The notes: generated by a model not told the origin, from the sequence alone. A DNA stretch of 64,000 nucleotides from Syntrophothermus lipocalidus DSM 12680 (GCF_000092405.1 NC_014220.1:744001-808000); one strand, 5' to 3'; positions 26,688-36,870 are shown, numbered from the stretch's first letter. A program made the numbers and translations.

Positions 26688-27256
26688 AACCGTTGAAGTT
26701 GCTGTTGCATGTTTGCTGTGGACCCTGTGCTACTTACCCGGTTCCTTTCTTGCGGGAAAAGGGGTTTGAGCTCTGGGGCTACTTTTACAATCCTAATATA
26801 CATCCTTTTACCGAGTACGCTAAACGAAGGGAATCTTTTTATCGGTATGCTGAACTGGATAAGCTCATGATAATTAAGAATGACGAGTACAGTTTCGAAG
26901 ACTACTGGCAGAGGGTTTCATTCCGCGAGGGTCGTCGGTGTTTTTTCTGCTACCACCTTCGCTTGGAACAAACCGCCCGGATAGCCCGGAGAGGCAAATT
27001 TGAGGGCTTCAGTACTACTTTGTTAGTAAGCCCTTTTCAGAAGCATGACCTTATTAGGGAAACTGGAGAGTCAATGGCAGATAAGTACGGCGTTCCTTTT
27101 GTGTATTTCGATTTCAGAGAGGGCTTTAAGGAAACGGTAGCGAGATCAAGAGCTTTGGGGCTGTACCGACAGCAGTACTGTGGTTGTCTTTTTAGCGAAG
27201 TCGAGCGATTCCAACCATCAAAGAAAGGGGATTTTGCTGATGGAAGGAATGGCTAA
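26684..27256 (+). CDS. queH: Epoxyqueuosine reductase QueH
   Basis: This 190-residue QueH (DUF208) has the cysteine motifs [10 protein letters not shown] (residues 9-18), CFFCYHLRL and QYCGCLFS expected for its 4Fe-4S cluster and second metal. It makes the last step of queuosine synthesis, reducing epoxyqueuosine in tRNA, and replaces the cobalamin-dependent QueG. GTG 26684 overlaps the ruvB stop in GTGA. It shares the operon region with queA and tgt, which do the earlier tRNA steps. Confidence 0.93.
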   Translation: MKPLKLLLHVCCGPCATYPVPFLREKGFELWGYFYNPNIHPFTEYAKRRESFYRYAELDKLMIIKNDEYSFEDYWQRVSFREGRRCFFCYHLRLEQTARIARRGKFEGFSTTLLVSPFQKHDLIRETGESMADKYGVPFVYFDFREGFKETVARSRALGLYRQQYCGCLFSEVERFQPSKKGDFADGRNG

Positions 27257-27455
27257 GTTATTAATCGTAAGCGGTTTAATACTTGTGGTATTGGGGATGG
27301 TATTTTTGGGGGCGGCTAAATTCGGAGGAAGTTTCCGTTTGCCGGGGGACATTTACTACCACCGGGGCAACTTTACGTTTTATTTTCCAGTTGTTACGTG
27401 TATCGTCCTTAGCTTGATACTGACCTTTCTTTTAAACTTGTTCTGGCGGCGTTAG
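27240..27455 (+). CDS. DUF2905 small membrane protein
   Basis: This 71-residue protein has two hydrophobic helices (LLIVSGLILVVLGMVFLGAA; FPVVTCIVLSLILTFLLNLFW) separated by the family motif RLPGDIYYHRGNFTFYFP. The function is unknown. ATG 27240 overlaps queH by 17 bp. ATG 27249 is an alternative start. It commonly sits between ruvB and queA in clostridia. Confidence 0.8.
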   Translation: MEGMAKLLIVSGLILVVLGMVFLGAAKFGGSFRLPGDIYYHRGNFTFYFPVVTCIVLSLILTFLLNLFWRR

Positions 27456-27578
27456 GTTTGTTAGGATGAGTACTCTAGTTGACGAACAGTCCTGGTTATT
27501 TTTTTGATCAGTTCGGACCGAAAACTGAAGGCACAGGGGTCGTCTCTAGCGGGGCGAGATGAGAGGGGTTGCAACAGG

Positions 27579-28016
27579 ATGGCTCCAATAAGGCGGTTTG
27601 GGGTGTTGGTCAAAGGCCGGGATAAGCGGCCTACGACCATGACAGATGATAACAGCGTGGAGACGGTGATGGCTCGCCAGAAAGAGATTAACCGGCTGCG
27701 ATTAACACTTCAAGAATTTGGTCTTGACTATGATGTCTTGATCAAGGAGAGCCCGCAAAATTGGGCAGTGCTGGAAGCGGTTAAGGAAGCGGCTTTTAGG
27801 TTATCTGAACAAATACAGTTACTTTCGACAGTTTTGATCAGTGACGTTTCGCAATTTGAATCCTGGCTGGCGCAAAGGGTGGATCTGCCTCTGCCTTACG
27901 TGAGAAGGCACGGGCATTATCTGGTAGCGATATCCTTGATTGTCGCGCACGACCTGAGACATTTGTTGCCTTATATTTTGCCAGTAAAAAGGAGAAATAC
28001 ATATGGCTGTAATTAA
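27579..28016 (+). CDS. SigI-type sigma factor fragment (C-terminal region only)
   Basis: This is a 145-residue protein. Residues about 35-140 (RQKEINRLRLTLQEFGLDYDVLIKESPQNW, and later LPLPYVRRHGHYLVAISLIVAHDLRHLLPYI) resemble the C-terminal DNA-binding region of the SigI sigma factor, which in full-length proteins of about 240 residues follows a sigma-2 domain. No sigma-2 sequence is present here or in any frame upstream, where only 120 bp separate it from DUF2905. It is paired with an RsgI-type anti-sigma gene (14-bp overlap), the usual sigI-rsgI order. ATG 27579 follows GAGAGGGG. It may be a decayed sigma factor or a regulator that keeps only the DNA-binding part. Confidence 0.6.
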   Translation: MAPIRRFGVLVKGRDKRPTTMTDDNSVETVMARQKEINRLRLTLQEFGLDYDVLIKESPQNWAVLEAVKEAAFRLSEQIQLLSTVLISDVSQFESWLAQRVDLPLPYVRRHGHYLVAISLIVAHDLRHLLPYILPVKRRNTYGCN

Positions 28017-28584
28017 GGGAGTGGTGCTCGAAAGCAGCGAAAGCGGTGCCGTAATACTGACAAGAAGCGGCCGTTTCCGCAGAGTACGAGCAAGAAAGTA
28101 CCTACCGGATGTCGGAACTGAGATTCAGTACCGGGAATGGGGGCGAGATGTAGTCTGGTACGGGGTAGCCGTTGTGGTTTTGTTTGTCTTAATGTTGCAG
28201 ATAGCGGCGTTTCTAAGCCCTGCAGTTTACATGAGTATTGAAAGTGGCCCAGGAATTAAACTAGGGATCAACAGGTTCGGGTTGGTAGTGAACCCCGTTT
28301 CTACTGATGAAAACGGGGCCAGGATTCTGAACCAAGTCTCGGTAAGGGGACGAGATGCCGGTTCAGCTCTGGAAGCGCTACTGAACAAGTCGTTGGCCGA
28401 GGGTCTGATCGAGACGCCGAGGCATGAAGTAGTACTGATAGCGGTTCCGGTAAACCAAACTGGAGATCGGCTTTTAAGGAAACTTGTTCCGCCTCTAAAT
28501 GGGCGTTTAGAGAGTTGGTTCGCGGAAAACGGCGGGTCCCACACGTCGGTTGAGATTTGTGTTACGCGCAAACCGGACGAGTAA
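28003..28584 (+). CDS. RsgI-like anti-sigma factor
   Basis: This 193-residue protein has an N-terminal cytoplasmic RsgI domain (KGVVLESSESGAVILTRSGRFRRVRA, residues 5-30), a membrane segment (VAVVVLFVLMLQIAAFLSPAV, about 56-76) and an extracytoplasmic domain similar to the middle RsgI domain (MSIESGPGIKLGINRFGLVVNPVS). It lacks the carbohydrate-binding or GH modules of cellulosomal RsgI proteins. The N-terminus would hold a SigI protein at the membrane. ATG 28003 follows AAGGAG. The partner upstream is truncated. Confidence 0.75.
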   Translation: MAVIKGVVLESSESGAVILTRSGRFRRVRARKYLPDVGTEIQYREWGRDVVWYGVAVVVLFVLMLQIAAFLSPAVYMSIESGPGIKLGINRFGLVVNPVSTDENGARILNQVSVRGRDAGSALEALLNKSLAEGLIETPRHEVVLIAVPVNQTGDRLLRKLVPPLNGRLESWFAENGGSHTSVEICVTRKPDE

Positions 28585-28684
28585 CTGGGCTATCCGGCTA
28601 TTAGTGGGCGCAGACCCCTTTAGAACCCTGGGTTCGGTGAGTTCGATAATGAAAGCTGCTCTGAGTTCTCGGTTGCTATCATTT

Positions 28685-28716
28685 TCTAGCAGTGACACTT
28701 TTAAGTGTCATGGGGG
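28685..28716. repeat. TGACACTT...AAGTGTCA palindrome
   Basis: TGACACTTTTAAGTGTCA (28693-28710) is a perfect palindrome flanked by CTAGCAG and TGGGGGG. A near copy with the same flanks (CTAGTGG, TGAGGG) is nested in the repeat at 14103-14311. It lies in the 200-bp gap between rsgI and queA. It could be a protein-binding site or a small repeat. Confidence 0.55.
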
Positions 28717-28782
28717 GCTGCGTATATCTGGGGTGCATAGAGGATTGTATTTTGGTAGCCAGGGGTGATAAGGGTTAAAGTT

Positions 28783-29817
28783 ATGGACATATACAGTCTA
28801 GAAACTTATCAATACCAGTTACCGCCGGAACTGGTAGCTCAATACCCGGTTCAGCCTCGCGACCACTCCCGGCTTTTGGTGGTGGAGCGGGAGACAAAGA
28901 AATTTCGAGACCGTTATTTTTTTGCACTCGCCGAATACCTTGGAGAAAAGCATGTTCTGGTCCTCAATGAGACCAGGGTTATTCCGGTTCGTCTCAGAGG
29001 TATCAAGGAAACGGGAGCACATGTGGAAATCTTACTCCTGCGCAAGGTTGGTGAGGATTGGCAAGCCTTGGTACGCCCTGCCCGTCGCTTGAAACCCGGG
29101 GCGGTGATTCAGTTTACCTGTGGAGCAAAAGCCGAAATTATTCAGGAATTAGGCTTTGCCGGAGGTCGGGTTATAAGATTTCAGGGGGTAAGCGACTGGT
29201 ACGGTTTTCTTGAGAATGAGGGGGAGGTTCCGCTTCCTCCATACATTAGCCGCCCTCCTACCGAGCAGGATAAGGAAACATACCAAACGGTTTATGCTGC
29301 CCGCCCAGGTTCGGCCGCAGCACCTACGGCTGGTCTCCATTTTACCGAACAATTATTGACCAGGCTTACTCAACAGGGAGTCGAAGTGGTCAAGTTGCTC
29401 TTGCACGTCGGCCTGGGAACCTTTCGCCCAGTCGAAAGCCCGGATATACGCCAGCACCGGATGCACCAAGAGTACTATGAATTGGGAGAACAGGAAGCTG
29501 AACGCTTGAACGATGCCCGGGCTGCGGGTAAAAGAATCGTAGCAGTTGGCACTACAGTAGTGAGGACCCTGGAAAGCGCGTATGAGGAGAAGCGTGGCTA
29601 TGTACCCCGCCAGGGGTTTACGGATTGCTATATCTATCCGGGGTACCGCTTCAGGGCGGTAGACCAGCTTATAACTAATTTTCATCTCCCGAAGTCGTCG
29701 TTACTGATGTTGGTTTGTGCCTTTGCGGGAATAGATCTTACGTTAGCCGCCTACCGTCACGCAGTAGAGAATCGCTACCGGTTTTTTAGTTACGGGGATG
29801 CGATGTATGTTATTTAG
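28783..29817 (+). CDS. queA: tRNA preQ1 ribosyltransferase-isomerase QueA
   Basis: This 344-residue enzyme transfers and isomerises the ribosyl group of SAM onto 7-aminomethyl-7-deazaguanine in tRNA to give epoxyqueuosine. It has the family motifs YPVQPRDHSRLLVV, VLNETRVIPVRL, EVPLPPYI, AAPTAGLHFT, LLHVGLGTFRPV and TNFHLPKSSLLMLVCAF. ATG 28783 follows AAGGG with an 8-base spacer. GTG 28765 is an alternative. It is followed by a terminator and then tgt. Confidence 0.95.
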   Translation: MDIYSLETYQYQLPPELVAQYPVQPRDHSRLLVVERETKKFRDRYFFALAEYLGEKHVLVLNETRVIPVRLRGIKETGAHVEILLLRKVGEDWQALVRPARRLKPGAVIQFTCGAKAEIIQELGFAGGRVIRFQGVSDWYGFLENEGEVPLPPYISRPPTEQDKETYQTVYAARPGSAAAPTAGLHFTEQLLTRLTQQGVEVVKLLLHVGLGTFRPVESPDIRQHRMHQEYYELGEQEAERLNDARAAGKRIVAVGTTVVRTLESAYEEKRGYVPRQGFTDCYIYPGYRFRAVDQLITNFHLPKSSLLMLVCAFAGIDLTLAAYRHAVENRYRFFSYGDAMYVI

Positions 29818-29843
29818 CCCGGTAATCGCCGACCGGCTTTTTT
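29817..29843 (+). terminator. Terminator after queA
   Basis: GCCCGGT and ACCGGC pair with one unpaired C, followed by six T. Confidence 0.75.
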
Positions 29844-29927
29844 GAGAAAAGCAGCAGTGATGTTCTCTCGATAAGTTAGTTTCTCGATTTATCAAGCGAC
29901 ATATAAAGTAGTGCCTTGGATTCTTAA

Positions 29928-31067
<1,140 letters not shown>

Positions 31068-31095
31068 GCCGAGAGTATCTTTAGGAGGGGTAGAT

Positions 31096-31353
31096 TTGGA
31101 GTGGAAAGGGTTGGCCGCGTATATACTAACTTTCTTAGTCGCGTTTTATCTACTCATCGTTTTACCTAGGCAGCGGCAAGAAAAAAAGCACCAGCAGTTT
31201 ATCGAGGATTTGAAGGTTCATGACAAGGTGGTTACCATCAGCGGGATACTGGGCGAGGTAAGAAAGGTTAAAGATACAACTATAATACTTAGAGTGGCGG
31301 AGGGTGTGGAATTAGAGGTGCTTAAAAAGGCGATAGCTTATAAGCAAGAGTAA
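31096..31353 (+). CDS. yajC: Preprotein translocase subunit YajC
   Basis: This 85-residue protein has one membrane helix (AAYILTFLVAFYLLIVLPRQ) followed by the YajC motif EDLKVHDKVVTISGILGEVRKVKDTTIILRVAEGVELEVLKKAIA. It is associated with SecDF in the translocon. TTG 31096 follows AGGAGGGG. It sits in the classical tgt-yajC-secD-secF order. Confidence 0.93.
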   Translation: MEWKGLAAYILTFLVAFYLLIVLPRQRQEKKHQQFIEDLKVHDKVVTISGILGEVRKVKDTTIILRVAEGVELEVLKKAIAYKQE

Positions 31354-31374
31354 AACAACAGGGGAAGAGGACAT

Positions 31375-32034
31375 ATGGTGACATTGGAGGAGGTAAGACA
31401 GAGCGCGATCGTCGATGCCTTTATCAGGAAAGGGAACGAACATCTGGGGGTGCTCGGGTACACGGATCACGGATACGATCACGTCACTCTAGTGGCAGAA
31501 CGAGCTTACACCATATTGAAGAAGCTGGGAGTCTCTGAGAGAGAAGCTGAATTAGCCGCCATAGCCGGGTATCTGCACGATATAGGGAATGTGATCAACC
31601 GGGTTGGGCATAGCCAGAGCGGGGCCTTGATGTCATTGCACATACTGAGGGCTATGGGCATGCCGGCTGAGGAGATATCTGTAGTGGCGGCGGCTATCGG
31701 GAACCATGACGAGGGCAGTGGGCATCCCATAAACCGGGTAGCTGCAGCCTTAATCTTGGCCGATAAGTCTCATGTCCACCGTTCTCGGGTGAGAAACCCC
31801 GATATATCAACCTTCGATATCCATGACCGTGTTAATTATGCTGTAGAAGAAGCTTCGCTCAGGGTCAACGAGGAAAACATGACCATTACGATGGACCTGG
31901 TGATAGACATTAACATATGCCCGGTCATGGAGTATTTTGAGATATTTTTAAGCCGGATGGTTATGTGTAGGAGAGCAGCTGATTTCCTGGGCTGTGAGTT
32001 CGAACTCATAATAAACGGGGCCAAGCTGCTTTAG
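31375..32034 (+). CDS. HD-domain phosphohydrolase
   Basis: This 219-residue protein has an HD domain: HVTLVAERAY, the metal-binding HD in AGYLHDIGNVINRVGHSQSG (near 65-85), and a downstream NHD in AAIGNHDEGSGHP. The substrate is unknown. It is cytoplasmic, with no membrane segment. It lies between yajC and secD with short gaps, so it is co-transcribed with the secretion genes. ATG 31375 follows GGGGAAGAGG. Confidence 0.82.
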   Translation: MVTLEEVRQSAIVDAFIRKGNEHLGVLGYTDHGYDHVTLVAERAYTILKKLGVSEREAELAAIAGYLHDIGNVINRVGHSQSGALMSLHILRAMGMPAEEISVVAAAIGNHDEGSGHPINRVAAALILADKSHVHRSRVRNPDISTFDIHDRVNYAVEEASLRVNEENMTITMDLVIDINICPVMEYFEIFLSRMVMCRRAADFLGCEFELIINGAKLL

Positions 32035-32058
32035 CGTGTCTGAGAAGGAGGAAGTGAA

Positions 32059-33264
32059 GTGAGCAACCGAACCGGTTTGATAAAACTGATAGCGATGTTG
32101 ATAGCTGTTGGGATAGTAGCCTATGTAGCTTACCAGCCGATCATTCACAACCTCAACCTCGGTCTTGATCTCAGGGGCGGGGTACACGTAGTAATGGAGG
32201 CCAAAGAGAGGCCGGGCCAGAAAATAACGGATGACACCCTGAAGAAAACCGTCGGGGTTTTGCGTAACCGGGTGGACCGGCTCGGGGTGAAAGAACCGGT
32301 TATCCAGACCCAGGGAGATCGTAGGGTTATCATTGAGCTGGCAGGGGTTAAGGATCCAAATGAGGCGATAAGGGTTATCGGCAAGACCGCGGAGCTGCAG
32401 TTTATCGACGAAAACGGCAAAGTGTGGGTAACGGGTAGGAACCTCAAGGACGCCAAGGCGGGTATTGACCAAGAAGGCCAGCCTAAGGTGGACCTGACTT
32501 TCGACAAGGAAGGGGCCGAGCTTTTTCGCAAGGCTACAAAAGAGAACCTGGGCAAGAGAATAGCCATTGTACTGGACAAAGAAATCATCAGCCAGCCAGT
32601 GGTGAGAAACGAGATTCCCAGCGGCCAGGCCGAAATAAGCGGAGGGTTTGAATCGGCTAAGGATGCGGAAAACCTGGCGGTACTGTTGAGGTCCGGGGCT
32701 TTGCCAGTTACGTTGGAGATGGCTCAAAAGTGGACTGTAGGCCCAACCTTGGGCAGCGACTCATTAGCCAAGAGTATAAAGGCCGGGATAATCGGTTTGC
32801 TGGCGATATTAATATTCATGATCGGGTATTACCGGCTGCCGGGCTTTCTGGCAGACATTTCTCTGGTAGTATATTCGATGCTGGTCCTGGGAGTAATGGC
32901 TCTGGGCAAGTTCACGCTTACCTTGCCGGGAATTGCCGGATTTCTCCTGTCCATAGGTATGGCAGTGGATGCTAACATTATCATTTACGAACGGCTAAAA
33001 GACGAACTCCGCGCTGGGAAAACTCTTCTGGCGGCAGTAGATGCCGGGTTCAAGCGGGCATTTTGGACTATATTCGATTCTAACCTCACTACTTTGATAG
33101 CAGCGGTAATCCTTATGTACTTTGGCATAGGGCCGATCAAGGGATTTGCCGTGACTCTTGCCATTGGTATCGTGACCAGTATGTTTACTGCGGTGGTGTT
33201 CACGAGATGGTTGCTTAAGTGGGCGGCGGAGTCTTTCCGTAATCCCAAGTACTATGGAGTATGA
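32059..33264 (+). CDS. secD: Protein translocase subunit SecD
   Basis: This 401-residue protein has a first membrane helix near the N-terminus, the motif LGLDLRGGVHVVMEA, a large extracytoplasmic P1 region (about 50-220), and five C-terminal membrane segments with the RND-type motif FLLSIGMAVDANIIIYERLKDEL. With SecF it uses the proton motive force to finish protein export. GTG 32059 follows AAGGAGG. Its length is compact compared with proteobacterial SecD. Confidence 0.96.
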   Translation: MSNRTGLIKLIAMLIAVGIVAYVAYQPIIHNLNLGLDLRGGVHVVMEAKERPGQKITDDTLKKTVGVLRNRVDRLGVKEPVIQTQGDRRVIIELAGVKDPNEAIRVIGKTAELQFIDENGKVWVTGRNLKDAKAGIDQEGQPKVDLTFDKEGAELFRKATKENLGKRIAIVLDKEIISQPVVRNEIPSGQAEISGGFESAKDAENLAVLLRSGALPVTLEMAQKWTVGPTLGSDSLAKSIKAGIIGLLAILIFMIGYYRLPGFLADISLVVYSMLVLGVMALGKFTLTLPGIAGFLLSIGMAVDANIIIYERLKDELRAGKTLLAAVDAGFKRAFWTIFDSNLTTLIAAVILMYFGIGPIKGFAVTLAIGIVTSMFTAVVFTRWLLKWAAESFRNPKYYGV

Positions 33265-33277
33265 GGAGGGGTTACTC

Positions 33278-34132
33278 ATGAAGATTATAGAGCACAGAAA
33301 GTGGTTTTATTTGTTGTCACTACTCCTGATAATTCCAGGACTGGTCTCTTTACTGTGGCCGGGCCGCGGTCTGAATAAGGGTATTGATTTTACAGGCGGC
33401 TCATTGCTCAGGGTTAAGTTTGAGCAACCGGTTGAGGTTCAGCAGGTAAGAAGTGTTTTGGATAGTTTAGACTTAGGTGAAAGCTCCATCCAAAGGAGCG
33501 GGGACCGGGAATTCTTTATCCGTACCCGGATGCTGACCCAGGAAGATCGAGATAAACTCGTTACCCAGCTAGAAAAGCGGGTCGGGAAAGTTGACGTACC
33601 CAGCGAGGAATCGGTTGGACCTACCATTGGAAAAGAACTTACCATGAAAGCTGTATTATCGATATTAATTGCTTCGGTTCTTATGTTGGTGTATATTTCC
33701 TTTAGGTTTGAGTTTTCTTTTGGAGTTGGGGCCATAGTTGCTCTGCTTTACGACGTTGTACTGGTACTTGGTGTTTTTTCTTTATTCCGACTCCAGGTGG
33801 ACGGGGCGTTTGTTGCGGCTATCCTTACAATTCTCGGTTATTCGATTAACGATACCATCGTGGTGTTTGACCGGATTCGGGAAAATCTAGGTTTCAAGAA
33901 AAAAGGAGACCTGGCTGAAACCATTAACAAGAGCATCATGCAGACGTTGAACCGTTCGATCAATACCGTGCTCGCTGTAGTATTTGTATTGTTGGCATTG
34001 CTGGTGTTTGGAGGAGAGACTATCAAAGTCTTCAGCTTGGCTCTGTTAATAGGGGTGATCAGCGGGTGTTACTCTTCCATATTTGTTGCGAGTCCCATCT
34101 ATTACGACTTAAAGATGAGTGGAAGTCGTTGA
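33278..34132 (+). CDS. secF: Protein translocase subunit SecF
   Basis: This 284-residue protein has an N-terminal helix, the motif NKGIDFTGGSLLRVKF, and a C-terminal membrane domain with ILTILGYSINDTIVVFDRIREN, the SecF counterpart of the SecD motif. ATG 33278 is chosen because GAGGAGGGG precedes it. ATG 33254 overlaps the secD end without such a site. It is the last gene of the tgt-yajC-secDF run. Confidence 0.96.
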   Translation: MKIIEHRKWFYLLSLLLIIPGLVSLLWPGRGLNKGIDFTGGSLLRVKFEQPVEVQQVRSVLDSLDLGESSIQRSGDREFFIRTRMLTQEDRDKLVTQLEKRVGKVDVPSEESVGPTIGKELTMKAVLSILIASVLMLVYISFRFEFSFGVGAIVALLYDVVLVLGVFSLFRLQVDGAFVAAILTILGYSINDTIVVFDRIRENLGFKKKGDLAETINKSIMQTLNRSINTVLAVVFVLLALLVFGGETIKVFSLALLIGVISGCYSSIFVASPIYYDLKMSGSR

Positions 34133-34165
34133 GAGTTTGCCAGGTTTTGAAGAACAAAGCTTCGG

Positions 34166-34198
34166 AGCGTCCGATTTGTTCGGGCGCTTTTTCTTTTT
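34166..34198 (+). terminator. Terminator after secF
   Basis: AGCGTCCGA and TTCGGGCGCT pair (one G-U), followed by TTTTCTTTTT. Confidence 0.8.
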
Positions 34199-34227
34199 GA
34201 GCTATTCGTGAAAGGGTTGTTGGGTTC

Positions 34228-34602
34228 TTGCTTCCAGTCTAATCACTTGCTATAATAAAGACAAACATGAAATTCTTACCGATATAGCTTCATGTGAATC
34301 TCATCTTTAAACGATTGCACTGCGGATCTGGAACGGAATTCGGAAGTGCATCCTCGTCAAGATGCATCACTTTTGCTCGCTTTAGTCAGGTGTACGATTT
34401 ATAGAAGCTTTTGGCAAAGAATCATATTTAGCCCTATGGGAAGCATATGATAGATAGGGGTTTTTGGGTAATTACTTCTATAACGGGGGATAGTATTATT
34501 GATTATTCAAGAACTCTTGTCCAGTAAGACTTACCTAGCTTGTTTTATAAGTTAATGCGGTACCGCGTAAGTTAAGTCTTGTCCAAGAAAGGAGTGGTGT
34601 CG
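34228..34602 (+). promoter_or_regulatory. Promoter and long leader of the glycosyltransferase gene
   Basis: TTGCTT (34228-34233), a 17-bp spacer and TATAAT (34251-34256, extended -10 TGCTATAAT) form a good promoter about 345 bp upstream of the start at 34603. The leader has a hairpin AGTGCATC / GATGC...ACT (about 34344-34370), a perfect palindrome GCGGTACCGC at 34557-34566 just upstream of the start, and two CTTGTCCA strings near 34516 and 34577. No ORF or known riboswitch is recognised. Confidence 0.55.
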
Positions 34603-35778
34603 ATGTCATTAATCAACCTCGGTACTTATCCCCCTAAACAATGTGGGATTGCATCTTTTTCTAATGATCTGAGGGACAACCTCATAGCGGCCGGTGAGGA
34701 GGTAAAGGTCATAGCCGTATCAGACAGCGCTTATTCCTATGTTTATCCGCCAGAGGTGGTCTATAAGATCAGGCAGGAACGAAAACTGGACTATATAGAC
34801 GCTGCTAAATTGGTAAACTACAATCCGGAAATAAAAGCTGTGCTGATACAACACGAATACGGTATTTTCGGGGGTTCAGATGGTGAATATGTGCTCAAGT
34901 TCACTTTTCACCTTCGCAAGCCGTACATTTTGGTAACCCATACGGTTTTGCCAAGACCTTCTGCTACGCAAAGAAGTATTCTGTCAAGACTGGGGCAGAA
35001 GGCGGCTGCGGTAGTATGTATGACCCGGCGTTCTGCCAACTGGCTGACCAGGGTCTATGGCATAGCTCCCGAGAAGATAGCGGTCATTCATCACGGGGTC
35101 CCTGTATTTGAAGAAAAGGACAGGGGCGAGCTTAAGAAAAAGTACGGGTTGGAAGGAAGACGCGTGATAACGACCTTCGGATTGATCGGTCCTGGAAAGG
35201 GTCTGGAAAATGGGCTTCTGGCTTTAGCCCGGGTAATCAACAGGTACCCTGACGTGCTGTATCTGATCGCGGGTGGAACTCATCCCATGCTCCTTAAGAG
35301 AGAGGGCGACAGGTACAGGCAGATGTTGGTGAGGATGGTAGCAGATCTGGGACTAGAGAATCACGTTAAGTTCGTTAACCGGTTCCTTGAGCTGGATGAG
35401 CTGGGAGATTACCTGTACATGACAGATCTGTACTTAAGCCCTTATCCTAACCGGGACCAGGCGGTGAGCGGGACTTTATCTTACGCGGTGGGATGCGGTC
35501 GGGCTGTAGTTGCGACTCCCTACGAACACGCTTTGGAAATGTTGTCTGACGGCAAGGGCCTGGTGTGTAAGGAGATTAATCCGGAGGAAATAGCGGATCT
35601 CGTGGATCGCGTTTTGTCAGATGAAGAACTAAGAAGAGACATGGAAGCAAAAACCCGGGAATTTGGAAAAACTATTGAGTGGCCTCGCATCGGTGAACAG
35701 TACGTTAGACTGGCCAATCAGATTGCCGGAGCCGGTCAGGGAGTTGCGGACGGCGAGAGGGTGGGGCATGGACTATAG
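34603..35778 (+). CDS. GT4-type glycosyltransferase
   Basis: This 391-residue retaining glycosyltransferase is of the GT-B fold, family 4 type. The N-terminal half opens with LGTYPPKQCGIASFSNDLRDNL and contains QHEYGIFGG. The C-terminal half has IAVIHHGVP, TTFGLIGPGKGLENGLLA and ALSYAVGCGRAVVATPYEHALEMLSDGKG, where the usual E-x7-E reads E...GKG. It is cytoplasmic. ATG 34603 follows AAAGGAG. It overlaps the next gene, and it groups with GH130 and GDP-mannose genes downstream, suggesting a mannosyl donor, although the donor cannot be read from the sequence. Confidence 0.85.
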   Translation: MSLINLGTYPPKQCGIASFSNDLRDNLIAAGEEVKVIAVSDSAYSYVYPPEVVYKIRQERKLDYIDAAKLVNYNPEIKAVLIQHEYGIFGGSDGEYVLKFTFHLRKPYILVTHTVLPRPSATQRSILSRLGQKAAAVVCMTRRSANWLTRVYGIAPEKIAVIHHGVPVFEEKDRGELKKKYGLEGRRVITTFGLIGPGKGLENGLLALARVINRYPDVLYLIAGGTHPMLLKREGDRYRQMLVRMVADLGLENHVKFVNRFLELDELGDYLYMTDLYLSPYPNRDQAVSGTLSYAVGCGRAVVATPYEHALEMLSDGKGLVCKEINPEEIADLVDRVLSDEELRRDMEAKTREFGKTIEWPRIGEQYVRLANQIAGAGQGVADGERVGHGL

Positions 35779-36826
35779 ACATGTGAAGACAATGACCGAT
35801 GAAAACGGTATAATACAGTTTTCGGTCAACGGTGTACCTGACATAAGTAGCGGGTACACCGTTGATGATAATGCGAGGGCACTCCTGGTTGCTTTGAGTA
35901 TGGAGGAAGAAGACCGGAAAAAGTATGCTCTGACTTACACCAGGTTTCTGTATAGTGCGCAGAGAGAGGACGGCACCTGGTGTAACTGGAAAATTGGGCA
36001 AAAGTTTATTCCGGACATCGATTCTGAAGACAGTATTGGAAGGGCGTTTCTGGCTTGTAGCGTAGCGGCACAATGCGATATAGAGGAAGTACATCGATTG
36101 TCGATGGAAATGGTCATGAAGGCTCTACCCAACCTAAATAAGTTAAGCTTCCCGCGGTCAGTTGCCTACGGGTTGGTTGGAATAAGTTTTGGTATTAATG
36201 TATTGCCGGGATACCGGGCTTACGTGGAGCTGGTTGCTAAGGAGTACTGTCAATCTCTTATCAGCCTGTACATGTCTCACCGCGGTCCAGGATGGAACTG
36301 GTTCGAAAACAAACTAACATACTGTAATGCTATACTCCCCCATGCTTTGTTTGCTTACTACCGGATGTCGGGTGACAAGAAGGCCTTGAGAGTAGCAGAG
36401 GATACGATGAGGTTCTTAGGGGGAACTGTATTTAAAGAAGGATTTCTTGACATCGTTGGTAATAAGGGATGGTGGGTCAGGGGATGCGAAATGCCTCTTT
36501 ATGACCAGCAACCGGTTGACGCTTGTTCCATAGCTTTGGCTGCGATGGAAGCTTATCAGATTACTGGAAGGGACGATTATCTTTGGATGGCTGACCTTGC
36601 ACGTGCTTGGTACTGGGGCAAGAACCGTAACCGCATATCTCTTTACAACATTAAAACGGGTGGCTGTCATGACGCGTTGACCGAATACGGGATCAACGGC
36701 AACCAAGGAGCAGAGGCAGTAGTCTCGTTTTTGTTAACGGAACAGGCTTGGCAGAGGCTTCACAAAGAGAACCGCGAGCCGAAGGTCGATCGTGGAATTC
36801 AGGAAGAGGCTAAGCGGATTGTTTAA
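35768..36826 (+). CDS. (alpha/alpha)6-barrel protein associated with GT4 enzymes
   Basis: This 352-residue protein overlaps the upstream GT4 gene by 11 bp. It has the motif SSGYTVDDNARALLVAL, YTRFLYSAQREDGTWCNW, DSEDSIGRAFLACSVAA and repeated helical hairpins such as YCNAILPHALFAYYRMSGDKKAL, typical of (alpha/alpha)6 toroids. Similar domains occur fused to, or beside, GT4 glycosyltransferases in other bacteria. The catalytic role is not established, and a glycan-trimming or epimerase-like activity is possible. ATG 35768 follows GAGAGGGTGGGG. An in-frame start at 35663 would overlap GT4 by 116 bp. Confidence 0.7.
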   Translation: MDYRHVKTMTDENGIIQFSVNGVPDISSGYTVDDNARALLVALSMEEEDRKKYALTYTRFLYSAQREDGTWCNWKIGQKFIPDIDSEDSIGRAFLACSVAAQCDIEEVHRLSMEMVMKALPNLNKLSFPRSVAYGLVGISFGINVLPGYRAYVELVAKEYCQSLISLYMSHRGPGWNWFENKLTYCNAILPHALFAYYRMSGDKKALRVAEDTMRFLGGTVFKEGFLDIVGNKGWWVRGCEMPLYDQQPVDACSIALAAMEAYQITGRDDYLWMADLARAWYWGKNRNRISLYNIKTGGCHDALTEYGINGNQGAEAVVSFLLTEQAWQRLHKENREPKVDRGIQEEAKRIV

Positions 36827-36870
36827 GGTATAAAGTGGATATAAATAAGTGGAACTTAATGAGATGTGTG

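Noticed and set aside
28550-28768. 72-residue ORF between rsgI and queA
   Set aside because: It overlaps the rsgI end in another frame, crosses a palindrome and has no similarity that I recognise.
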